Source: JADKCL01 sp046050405 (lineage in GTDB: Bacteria > Bacteroidota > Bacteroidia > J057 > JADKCL01). From it: a stretch of 13,047 nucleotides of DNA. The position numbers were made by a program, and so were the translations under genes. The notes beneath the pieces were generated by a model. It made no database searches and was not told the origin of the DNA. It worked only from the letters and a program-made list of their open reading frames with translations. Within the stretch, counting starts at the first letter, position 1; each line of letters starts with the position of its first letter. The DNA lies in the NCBI GenBank assembly GCA_046050405.1, contig JBJOPY010000066.1, forward strand, positions 1 through 13,047. The letters are read 5' to 3'. Below are positions 1-6,652 of the stretch, piece by piece.

Positions 1-398
1 TCAAAACATTCATATGTAATTGCCATTAGACCGTATCACCGTGTCAAAAATCTGGCCATAAAGCATCCATACGGGAGAAAAATATCAAATTCAGCGAATA
101 GAGACCTACGATGGATTGAACTTGGATCATGAGTCCCCAGATTTTGCATTCGAATTGGCGTACAATGAATCTTCATTATCGTACAAACCTGCGTAATAAT
201 TTACAAGATTCCAAACAATAATGGCCAAATAAAATTCATATTGCGAAAATAATCATCACCATTAAGTACAAATATTCATCCTAAACCATCTATATAGGTC
301 ATCTTTGGCCTGAAAATCGACCATCAACACCTCTTTCGTATCGGAAAGCAGAAGATCCAGACGCCATCATCCCTGCCCAAGGCCACCAATAGCAAGGT
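1..398. other. AT-rich stretch without a recognisable gene
   Basis: Bases 1 to about 340 are clearly AT-rich, with many A and T runs, while the rest of the window is strongly GC-rich. No reading frame longer than about 43 codons is open here and none reads like a known family. The plus frame open from base 1 to the TGA at 130-132 could be the tail of a gene entering from the left, but its length is not significant at this base composition. No tRNA, IS end or clear promoter is visible. Confidence 0.6.
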
Positions 399-426
399 CG
401 CCCCTGCCGCTGAAGCGGCAGGGGCG
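399..426 (-). terminator. GC-rich stem-loop downstream of the T9SS gene remnant
   Basis: Arms at 399-411 and 414-426 are perfectly complementary over 13 bases. In practice this is a 12-bp stem closing a TGAA/TTCA tetraloop. It lies 56-83 bases past the stop codon of the sorting-domain frame on the minus strand, a typical place for a transcription terminator. No T tract follows on the minus strand, so a strict intrinsic terminator is not shown. It also marks the approximate change from GC-rich to AT-rich DNA. Confidence 0.5.
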
Positions 427-481
427 ATCCAGAACTCCCATTTTCAGGGCGGCGAGGCCATCGCCCAACCCATCCGTCCTC

Positions 482-1265
482 CTAGCGGTTCACCACGATC
501 TTTTCAGCTGCAGCCTTACGGTCTGCGCTTGCCAAAAAGTACACCCCATTCTCCAGATGGGTAACCGTCACCGCAGTGGTGGATGCGTCGAACCGCAATG
601 TCTGGATCTCCTGCCCCAGGCTGTTGTACAGCAGGAAAGTCCCTTTCCGGGCAGAAGCGATGGTGAATTCCCCCCGGTTGGGGTTCGGATAAATGGAGGA
701 GGGATGCCCGTCCGTCGTTGGGTTCCTCCATTCCCACACAGATCGTAGGCGTTACCGTCCGGCTGGCGGCGGGAGAGGTGCCGCAGGCGTTGGTGGAGCT
801 AACCGAGACGGTTCCGCCAGGATCACCTCCCATCGCCACATTGGGGGTGGTGTCTGGGGCTCCCTATCCTCTCTCGGACAATGCCCAAGTGTGGAAAGTG
901 GATCTACTTACTGGCGATATCTTTTACGTAGAAGTGGTTCCCGTGCAGACCGTGCCGCTGATGGATGATTACACCGGTGATGTCCCACCTGCGCAATTGT
1001 TGTGGGCACGGATGTCAAAGCGCGTCCTGCATCTGAAATCACCCCGGGCAATGATAGCACCGCCGGCACCATCGGAGGTGATGGCCTGTCTCCATGTATG
1101 CCCTGCTGCGGGAGGGATGGCAACGCCATCCGAAGTAGATTCCAACTCCTCTGCCGCATGGATGCGGGGGGCATGGATGCCAACATTTCCGCTTCTCAGA
1201 TCATTCCATGCAATGATGACACCGCCATAGGCGGCGGAAGTGATGATTGCAGGGTATAGACTGCT
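482..1265 (-). pseudogene. Decayed T9SS-exported protein: repeat segment, Ig-like domain and type A C-terminal sorting domain
   Basis: Three recognisable pieces lie in order on the minus strand. About 1265-972 reads like tandem exported-protein repeats (GGVIIAWNDLRSG, then ITSDGAGGAIIA). About 968-720, in the same frame, reads like a Bacteroidota Ig/PKD-like domain (SGTVCTG, VSVSSTNACGTSPAAS). The end, 739-482, is a T9SS sorting domain in another frame, with YPNPNRGEFTI, GVYFL and a basic end EKIVVNR. The frame carrying the first two pieces has stops at 969-971 (TAA), 924-926 (TAA) and 864-866 (TAG), and a frameshift near 700-730 separates it from the sorting domain. An intact protein would be exported through Sec and anchored or secreted by T9SS. 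No intact start or signal peptide is visible, and homology fades above about 1265. Several independent lesions make sequencing error an unlikely sole explanation. Confidence 0.8.
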
Positions 1266-1456
1266 TCTTGGCCAGAAACCAGCCAGCAACACTTCGCGGA
1301 TCGTGGATACCAGAAGATGCCGCAGCCATCCCCCCCGCCTTCGGCCATGAACACGGACATGCGGAATCCGAGGCAGCGACCTCTCGCTCCCCGGCGCCAA
1401 GGACGGATGGATGCCATCCCGCCGGCTGCACGTCCACTCGGACGACCGGGCCAGCA

Positions 1457-1783
1457 TCAGGCATAGCCCGCAGGCCCGGCCGGATACCCTGGAGGCGTGG
1501 GAGGGGACTGTGGGCCGTCCATCGTCGGGATGTCTCCGAAGGAGGCCTCATACCGGTCAATGTTCTCCTCCAGTGTTTGCAGCAAGCGCTTGACATGGTG
1601 GGGCGTCATGATCACCCGCGAACGCAGCTTGGCCTGCGGTGTGCCGGGAATGATCTGCACGAAGTCCAGCACGAACTCTGCAACCGTGTGTCCCACGATC
1701 GTGAAGTTGGAATAAACACCGCCAGCGACATCCGCCGGCATTTCGATGTTCAACTGGTTGGGGTTCCTATTCTTGTCGTCCAT
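1457..1783 (-). CDS. DUF3467 domain protein
   Basis: This 108-residue protein starts MDDKNRNPNQLNIEMPADVA and contains GVYSNFTIVGHTVAEFVLDF, IPGTPQAKLRSRVIMTPHH and a helical KRLLQTLEENIDRYE segment. That is the full DUF3467 pattern. It ends in a Pro/Gly-rich tail (about residues 91-106). The family is small, cytosolic and of unknown biochemical function; in many Bacteroidota it sits near rpoB-rpoC, which are not present here. The reading frame is open upstream to 2209, but those extra residues are low-complexity Arg/Gly/Pro translation typical of GC-rich shadows. The ATG at 1783 gives the family's normal N-terminus and lies 22 bases after a good Bacteroidota -7 element, so I chose it. The gene is preceded by a 305-bp gap, so it is probably its own transcription unit. 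Confidence 0.88.
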   Translation of the reverse strand: MDDKNRNPNQLNIEMPADVAGGVYSNFTIVGHTVAEFVLDFVQIIPGTPQAKLRSRVIMTPHHVKRLLQTLEENIDRYEASFGDIPTMDGPQSPPTPPGYPAGPAGYA

Positions 1784-1805
1784 GCGCAATGTAGTTCTTG
1801 GAGGG

Positions 1806-1813
1806 CAAAGATA
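1806..1813 (-). promoter_or_regulatory. Bacteroidota-type -7 promoter element for the DUF3467 gene
   Basis: Read on the minus strand, this is TATCTTTG, an exact match to the Bacteroidota -7 consensus TAnnTTTG, ending 22 bases before the ATG at 1783. I do not see a clear TTG -33 element at the expected distance. Just upstream lies a small inverted repeat (GGCGG, 5-base loop, CCGCC) around 1817-1831 that could modulate it. Confidence 0.5.
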
Positions 1814-2024
1814 GGGAATCGGCGGGTGATCCGCCTGATCGGAAATCGAAAGTGGGCCATCCCGCCTCCCTGCCCAGCCAAGCGGCGGAGGAGGAGCCCA
1901 CCCGCACGCATTCGAGCCCATGGGAGAACGGGCAGCGGGGCTGGAACATACCGTGGCTGTGCCAGCCGGTTGGCCAGCAAAGCCGCGGCGTCCACACCGG
2001 TGGCACAGGCCACTGCGGCGCCAT

Positions 2025-2054
2025 CCCACGCTGGCGGAAGCATGCCGGCGTGGG
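2025..2054 (-). terminator. Stem-loop downstream of the AAA+ ATPase gene
   Basis: Arms 2025-2035 and 2044-2054 pair over 11 positions with one G-T wobble, closing an 8-base loop. It begins 35 bases past the stop codon of the AAA+ gene on the minus strand, which suits a terminator or 3'-end protecting structure for that transcript. No T tract follows, so the terminator call is by position and stem strength only. Confidence 0.4.
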
Positions 2055-2088
2055 TGGAGCGCCCCTCCCCCTGCGAACCTTGCCCACA

Positions 2089-3693
2089 TCATCCGCCCGT
2101 CAGATCCCGGTTCCGCTTCCGCTCCTGCGGAGCGAGCTCCATCCCGATTTTCTGGGGGAGGTCTTCCCCGTTTTCGTGGCCGGCGGGCAGGGCGCGGTGC
2201 TTCGCCCACTTGCGGAGGAACTCGATCCGCTCCCGCATGGTCGTGGCAAGGATCACAGTGCCCCGGATGGCGTCCAGCAGATGCTTGAGCCCGAGGACAG
2301 GGGCTGACGGGTTTTCAGAATAGGCACTGAACAGGGCATCGTTCACCACCTCCGCGATCTCTGCACCGTTGAAGCCCATGGATTCCGCCGCCAGGATGTG
2401 CAGGGGGAACTTGTCAGGATCATGCCCGCGCTTGGCCAGGTGGATCCTGAAGATGGCCTCACGCTCCTTCAGCGTGGGAAGATCCACGAAGAAGATGGCA
2501 TCGAAGCGGCCCTTTCGCAGGAGCTCGGGAGGCAGCTGCTCGATCCCATTGGCCGTGGCGACGATGAAGACGGGGGAGGTCTTTTCCTGCATCCATGTCA
2601 GCAGGTTCGAGAACACCCTGGCCGTGACGCCGCTGTCCGTGCTGCCGCTCGAGCCGGTGCCGGCAAGCCCCTTCTCGATCTCATCAATCCAAAGGATGCA
2701 GGGCGCGACGGCCTCGGCCGTCTTGATGGCAAGGCGTACATTGCTCTCGCTGCTGCCCACGATGCCTTCGAAGACCTTGCCGATGTCCATGCGCACCAGC
2801 GGCATCTGCCACATGGAGGCGATGGCCTTCGCGGTGAGGCTCTTGCCACACCCCGGGACGCCGAGCAGGAGGATCCCCTTGGGTTCGCTCAGGTGGAAAT
2901 TCCGCGCGCCCATGGAGAAGGCCATGCCCCGCTTCATGAGCCACTCCTTGAGATGCTCCAGTCCGCCGACATCATTCGGCTGCTCAGTCTGCGGGTAATA
3001 CTCCAGGATGCCGCTCTTCTTGACGATCTGCTCCTTTTCCTGCATCACGACGGACGGGGAATCGGGGCCGAGCTTCTCGCGGGCATAGGCCAGGCAGAAG
3101 GCGAGGTCCGCCTCGGTCTCGGTCATGCCCATGGCAGCCTGCACGAGGCGCTCACGCAGGGAGGCATCGATGTCCACCCTCCCGTCATTCGCCACCTGGT
3201 TCAGCACCTGTGCGAGGTCGTCCCGCGCAGGAAGCGGGGGATCCAGGACGGTGATGAGCTTCTCCAGCTCCTTCGGGAGGCAGCGGATGGGGGAGAGCAG
3301 GATCAGGTGCTTCGGATGGTGGCAGAACCGCAGCTCCTCGCCAAACTTGCGCAGCCAGGTCTTGATGGTTTTATCCTCGATGTAATCGTGGATGCTCTCC
3401 AAGACAAAAATCTCCCTGGGGCCCTTGGCGAGCCGCTTGGAAATGTCCTGCATGACCGCCTCCAGATCCACGATGCCGTCCCCGACCTGCGTGGTGGCTG
3501 TGGATCTGGGGTCAAACTTGCGGAGCCCATCCACGATGTTCCATCCGTAGAGGTCGTACCGCCCTTTTTCGGCAATCCCCTTCAGGCGATTGTAAACGCG
3601 CTCAAACTCGCTGGTTTCGAGGTGGATGACCGGGTACCGGGCCTCGAGAAGCTGGGTAAATCCCTTGAAAAAGTCCTGGTGTGTGTATTTCAT
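2089..3693 (-). CDS. Ycf46-like AAA+ ATPase
   Basis: This 534-residue ATPase has a complete AAA+ core: Walker A GVPGCGKS (278-285), Walker B ILWIDE (333-338), sensor 1 ATAN (379-382), an arginine-finger segment LLRKGRFD (391-398) and a sensor-2 helix beginning FNGAEI (441-446). Residues 1-160 resemble the degenerate N-terminal ATPase-like half of Ycf46-family proteins: ARYPVIHLETSEFERV, then IFVLESIHDYIED, then LILLSPIRCLPKELEKLITVLDPPLP, broken here for length at the family's 'LSP...LP.ELE' block. The C-terminus after 490 is basic. The enzyme is expected to be a soluble ring-forming ATPase that remodels a protein partner. Its ATG overlaps the stop of the upstream DUF1257/DUF2997-like gene (ATGA at 3690-3693), so the two are translationally coupled. 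The substrate is unknown. The family is sure; the role is not. Confidence 0.9.
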   Translation of the reverse strand: MKYTHQDFFKGFTQLLEARYPVIHLETSEFERVYNRLKGIAEKGRYDLYGWNIVDGLRKFDPRSTATTQVGDGIVDLEAVMQDISKRLAKGPREIFVLESIHDYIEDKTIKTWLRKFGEELRFCHHPKHLILLSPIRCLPKELEKLITVLDPPLPARDDLAQVLNQVANDGRVDIDASLRERLVQAAMGMTETEADLAFCLAYAREKLGPDSPSVVMQEKEQIVKKSGILEYYPQTEQPNDVGGLEHLKEWLMKRGMAFSMGARNFHLSEPKGILLLGVPGCGKSLTAKAIASMWQMPLVRMDIGKVFEGIVGSSESNVRLAIKTAEAVAPCILWIDEIEKGLAGTGSSGSTDSGVTARVFSNLLTWMQEKTSPVFIVATANGIEQLPPELLRKGRFDAIFFVDLPTLKEREAIFRIHLAKRGHDPDKFPLHILAAESMGFNGAEIAEVVNDALFSAYSENPSAPVLGLKHLLDAIRGTVILATTMRERIEFLRKWAKHRALPAGHENGEDLPQKIGMELAPQERKRNRDLTGG

Positions 3694-4340
3694 TTCTTTC
3701 CCTGTCTGAGTGTGATGACGTCCTTCCGGTGGCAGAATGCCTTGTGGAGATATCTGGCCGGAATCTCCCTGGGCGAGATCTGGCGGGCGTTGCCGAAGGC
3801 GGCCTCGAGTTCGGCCATGGCCTTGTCGGCCAGCAGGTGGATGTCCTCCGGGATGTAATCACTGTCGGTGCGGACGGTGCCATCCGCCAGGATGGTGAAG
3901 CGTATTTTTGCCGTCCGCTCCTGCTCTTCCCGGAGCTTGGACTCCCCTTTCATGAAGAACTGGTGCTTTTCCTGCCCGGTGGGGCGGAAATGCAGGTCTT
4001 CCAGGAAGTGGAAGCCGATCTTGCGAAAGGCGGCGAGGATGGCGGTGCGGGCATATTCCACCCGCATCTCGCGGTACATCTCCTGGTACGAACCGCGGAG
4101 TTCGTCCACGAGCTGCCGGCTGTTCTGTAGATAGTAACTGTTCCAGGCGATCGTGTTCCCCTGCAATTTCAGCACCGGTTCATTCCCGAACCGGGCAGGG
4201 TCGATGTGGCCGGGGAATATCCAGAGCGTCCCCTGGCGATCCTCGGCCCTCCAGTTCATTTTCGTGCACACCTGGAGCAATAGGTTGCGGTCCAGGTGGT
4301 GTTCATTTTGGAGGAAGGTGGATGATTCGAAACATGACAT
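3690..4340 (-). CDS. DUF1257-DUF2997-like fusion protein, partner of the Ycf46-like ATPase
   Basis: This 216-residue soluble protein starts MSCFESSTF. Residues 1-115 follow the DUF1257 (Ycf35-like) layout: the N-terminal MS-x-F start, a hydrophobic LLLQVCTKMNW helix, AWNSYYLQN, a Tyr-rich helix and a terminal VEYARTAILAAFRKIGF segment. Residues 143-184 (AKIRFTILADGTVRTDSDY, then a helix ending ELEAAFG) resemble DUF2997, usually a separate protein of about 60 residues. Genes for DUF1257, DUF2997 and a Ycf46-like AAA+ ATPase are often neighbours, so fusion of the first two next to the ATPase supports both assignments. Function is unknown; I infer an adaptor or substrate handed to the ATPase. 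The ATG at 4340 gives the family N-terminus. The stop overlaps the ATPase start by 4 bases. Domain calls are from pattern memory and moderately sure. Confidence 0.72.
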   Translation of the reverse strand: MSCFESSTFLQNEHHLDRNLLLQVCTKMNWRAEDRQGTLWIFPGHIDPARFGNEPVLKLQGNTIAWNSYYLQNSRQLVDELRGSYQEMYREMRVEYARTAILAAFRKIGFHFLEDLHFRPTGQEKHQFFMKGESKLREEQERTAKIRFTILADGTVRTDSDYIPEDIHLLADKAMAELEAAFGNARQISPREIPARYLHKAFCHRKDVITLRQGKK

Positions 4341-4356
4341 TTTTGATACAATTTAA

Positions 4357-4385
4357 GGATGAATGGATGAGATGAAATGAGATGA
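4357..4385. repeat. Short imperfect tandem repeat of GATGA/AATGA units
   Basis: The plus strand reads as back-to-back GATGA-like pentamers (GATGA, ATG, GATGA, GATGA, AATGA, GATGA). It lies 17-45 bases upstream of the start codon at 4340, where the 5' leader of that gene would be. It may be a plain low-complexity patch; no regulator is known to me for it. Confidence 0.4.
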
Positions 4386-4501
4386 CATTGACCGCTGGTC
4401 GGCTTTCGCGCTTTTATCCGCGTGCATTGCTGCCCCACCCCTGCCCTGCTGCGTTCGTCCGCCGAGGGCGGGAGAACGAGGGCGGGCCGGCGGCGAGGGT
4501 C

Positions 4502-4538
4502 GGCGGCACGCGGCAGGCATCTGCGGCTTCGTGCCGCC
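4502..4538 (-). terminator. Stem-loop downstream of the PLD-domain gene
   Basis: Arms GGCGGCACG (4502-4510) and CGTGCCGCC (4530-4538) are perfect 9-base complements around a 19-base loop that itself can pair (GCCGC/GCGGC). It begins 38 bases after the PLD gene stop at 4576 on the minus strand. No T tract follows. Close by, a 10-base direct repeat CGAGGGCGGG occurs at 4463-4472 and 4477-4486. The whole 4341-4575 gap has no convincing gene; the reading frame starting at 4579 is an Arg-rich shadow. Confidence 0.35.
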
Positions 4539-4575
4539 TCCTGCCCGCTGCCGGTGAACTTGCCGATGCGCATCT

Positions 4576-6645
4576 TCATGGATGCTTCTTCTTTTTGCGG
4601 GTGGGGGATTGCGGTGGCAGGTCGATTTTCCCGACGACCGTGAGTCCGGCCTTCGGAACCCTTGCCTCGAGCCGGGCGCGCGCGGCCTGAAGGGCCTGAT
4701 CCAGGAGACTCCGGTCTGCATGGGGGAAACGGCCGGGCATCTGGTCCAGCCTCTGCCGCATGCCCTTGCCCTCAGCCTCGGTGATGCTGGCAGGCTTCGC
4801 CGCGAGTTCCCTTTCCCAGCCCTCGATCTCCGATTGGAATGCAAGGCCGTCCAGCAGGCGGCGGAGATCCTGCAACTCCGTCTCGAACCGGGATTCCGGC
4901 ATCCGGTCCGTCCTGAGCCGGTCCAGGATCCTTTGCAACCGCTCGCCGGTGGCCGTGCGGGGAAGCGACGGGAGGCTGCGAATCTCGCTGAGCTCTGCCG
5001 CCAGCTGCCCCCGGTGCCATTCGTCCAGGGCCTGCTGGAGACGATCCTCCTCGGCGGCATACCGCGCCTGGAACATTTCCCCTGCCGGGCCACCCAGGTG
5101 TTTCGCAAAGGGGGCGTAATCCCGGAGAATCTCCTTGAGCCTGGCATCGGCCTCCAGGATCTGCTTGCGTCCGCCGAGGTCTGCCTGTCCCAGTGCCAGA
5201 AAGGCGGCGGCCCATTTCCCGGCATAGTATTGCTGGAATGCATCCAGATGGCGCTGCCGATTGGCGGTGCTGTCCTCCCCCCACCGGAGCCGGCGCATGT
5301 TCTCCCGCCCGATCTTCTCCTGGTTCCCTGCGGCGAAGGAGAGGAGGTTGAAACTGCCCGTGTACTCATACTTCCGCCCGTCCACCTCTGCATACATGAT
5401 CTTCTCGTGAAACTGGGGCAGTTCTGCGACGAAGAGCCTGGAATGCCTGCCTTGCAGGGCCAGCAGCTCCGAGCGCACCTTGTGGGGGACCATCGTATCC
5501 CCGGGATGGTGCGGTTCCGAGTATCCCAGGAAGATGTGGACACCCTTCCGGAGGGCCTGCTCCACCTGCTGGCGCCTTTTCTCCCAGGCTGCCATCCGGA
5601 TCCACGGGCTGATGAGCCACCATTCCCCCCGGCAGTTCCGGCTCAGCCACTCCAGCTCCTGCTCGAATTCCAGGGTGTCGAAGGACCTGCGCTCCTCCAC
5701 GATGGCGGCGCTGGCGAGCTTCCGCTCATCCTCCCTCAGCTTCTCCACCTCCTCCAGCCGCTGCAACACCCATTTTTCTTCCTCCTGCTGTGCTGCCGGC
5801 GCCGGTTCGGAGACGATCTTGTCCGCATGCGCCTGGCGGAGCGCGCTCCATACCCGGTCCCTGGCCTTGTCACCCTTGGCGGCATTGAGGATCCGGGTGA
5901 CGGCGGGGATCTCCCTGCCGTCCGAGGGGTTGAATGCGTGGAAGTGATGCTGGCGCATCCGAAAGTCCTCCAGGACCCCGACCCACAGGGTGGCGACCGA
6001 GAGGAGGATGCCCCCGAGTTCCGGGTTTTCAAGGTAGAACCCCTTCCCGGGGTCATGGTAGGACTGTGCCTGGACGGCTGCACAATCCATCACGGTGCCA
6101 CCCTGTGCCCAGTTGCCTCTCAGGGAGTCCATGATCGCCGCCGCATTGGTGACCTCCGGGCCCGGGGGCCGCCATCTGCCCAGCAAAGCCCTGTACAGGT
6201 GGGCGTCCCGTACATGGGGATCCTGGAGGTCGGTGAACAGGCTGAATTCACATTTTGACCGCACAAACTTCCGCCCCTCCCGTGCATATATCCGGCCGCG
6301 CTCGGTGAGATGCCAGGTGGTGGCATCGCCCTCCACCATGGTTCCCTTCAGCGGATCGATCATGGCCTTCAATACCTTGTCCCCCAGTTCGGCATCGAGG
6401 CCCAATGCCGCACGCAGCACCGTGCTGTCGCAGCCTGAGTCTGCGAGCAGCAGGCTGCAGACCACCTCGTCAAACCCTGTATAATCCTTGTGCCGGGTGA
6501 AGTGGGCGGAGAACTTGCTCTCGGCCATGTACCATGGGATGGCCACGATGTCCACGATGCGCTCGCTGAGCGCCTTGCGCCTTTCGAGCCATTCCCAGGC
6601 GGCAGCCTGGGCACCCTTCGGGATTTCTTCTTCTTCGAACAGCAT
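4576..6645 (-). CDS. Winged-helix-like and PLD nuclease-like domain protein, helicase partner
   Basis: This 689-residue soluble protein is encoded 7 bases after the helicase stop. Residues about 50-130 look like a winged-helix region ending in WHLTERGRIYAREGRKF. Residues about 285-335 are a charged, probably coiled-coil linker. Residues about 338-455 carry a phospholipase D-type half: WWLISPWI (342-349), then FHEKIMYAE (412-420) and GSFN (430-433), the HxK and GSxN parts of an HKD motif, with Glu420 where Asp is usual. Only one HKD copy is seen, so a dimer would be needed for a full active site. Residues 490-670 are helical, and the tail is basic (RKKKKHP). PLD-family nucleases cut DNA or RNA without metal. 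The frame is open to 6792, inside the helicase gene; the ATG at 6645 fits the operon spacing and drops a low-complexity extension. Confidence 0.8.
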   Translation of the reverse strand: MLFEEEEIPKGAQAAAWEWLERRKALSERIVDIVAIPWYMAESKFSAHFTRHKDYTGFDEVVCSLLLADSGCDSTVLRAALGLDAELGDKVLKAMIDPLKGTMVEGDATTWHLTERGRIYAREGRKFVRSKCEFSLFTDLQDPHVRDAHLYRALLGRWRPPGPEVTNAAAIMDSLRGNWAQGGTVMDCAAVQAQSYHDPGKGFYLENPELGGILLSVATLWVGVLEDFRMRQHHFHAFNPSDGREIPAVTRILNAAKGDKARDRVWSALRQAHADKIVSEPAPAAQQEEEKWVLQRLEEVEKLREDERKLASAAIVEERRSFDTLEFEQELEWLSRNCRGEWWLISPWIRMAAWEKRRQQVEQALRKGVHIFLGYSEPHHPGDTMVPHKVRSELLALQGRHSRLFVAELPQFHEKIMYAEVDGRKYEYTGSFNLLSFAAGNQEKIGRENMRRLRWGEDSTANRQRHLDAFQQYYAGKWAAAFLALGQADLGGRKQILEADARLKEILRDYAPFAKHLGGPAGEMFQARYAAEEDRLQQALDEWHRGQLAAELSEIRSLPSLPRTATGERLQRILDRLRTDRMPESRFETELQDLRRLLDGLAFQSEIEGWERELAAKPASITEAEGKGMRQRLDQMPGRFPHADRSLLDQALQAARARLEARVPKAGLTVVGKIDLPPQSPTRKKKKHP

Positions 6646-6652
6646 CTTGTTT

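Larger units (their letters stand above)
1784..2088. other. Intergenic gap between the AAA+ gene and the DUF3467 gene
   Basis: This 305-base gap holds no reading frame I can assign to a family; its open frames are Arg/Pro/Gly-rich shadows. It contains the promoter element at 1806-1813 and several stem-loops. One is at 2025-2054. Another is at 1939-1967 (GGCTGG with ACA, an A/G mismatch and matching TGT with CCAGCC, loop of nine). A short one near 2003-2016 is GTGGC-ACAG-GCCAC. No tRNA or known small RNA is recognised. Confidence 0.5.

Noticed and set aside
1..132. Plus-strand frame open from the window edge for 43 codons
   Set aside because: In AT-rich DNA such a length is not significant and the residues match no family I know. 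It could be a gene tail but cannot be supported.
1247..2323. Plus-strand frame of 358 codons across the DUF3467 gene and gap
   Set aside because: Spans a clear minus-strand gene and an intergenic gap, with Arg/Ser/Pro-rich low-complexity translation.
2398..3858. Plus-strand open frame of 486 codons opposite the AAA+ gene
   Set aside because: Mirror of the ATPase coding strand. The opposite strand carries all AAA+ motifs in order.
4256..4579. Minus-strand frame of 107 codons starting with ATGA overlap at the PLD gene stop
   Set aside because: The overlap looks operon-like, but the product is Arg/Pro/Ala-rich, runs 85 bases into the DUF1257-like gene in another frame and resembles nothing. 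Treated as a shadow.
4582..6258. Plus-strand open frame of 558 codons opposite the PLD gene
   Set aside because: It is antisense to a gene with recognisable motifs. Its translation is Leu/Gly/Pro/Arg-rich without any family pattern, as expected for the reverse strand of GC-rich coding DNA.
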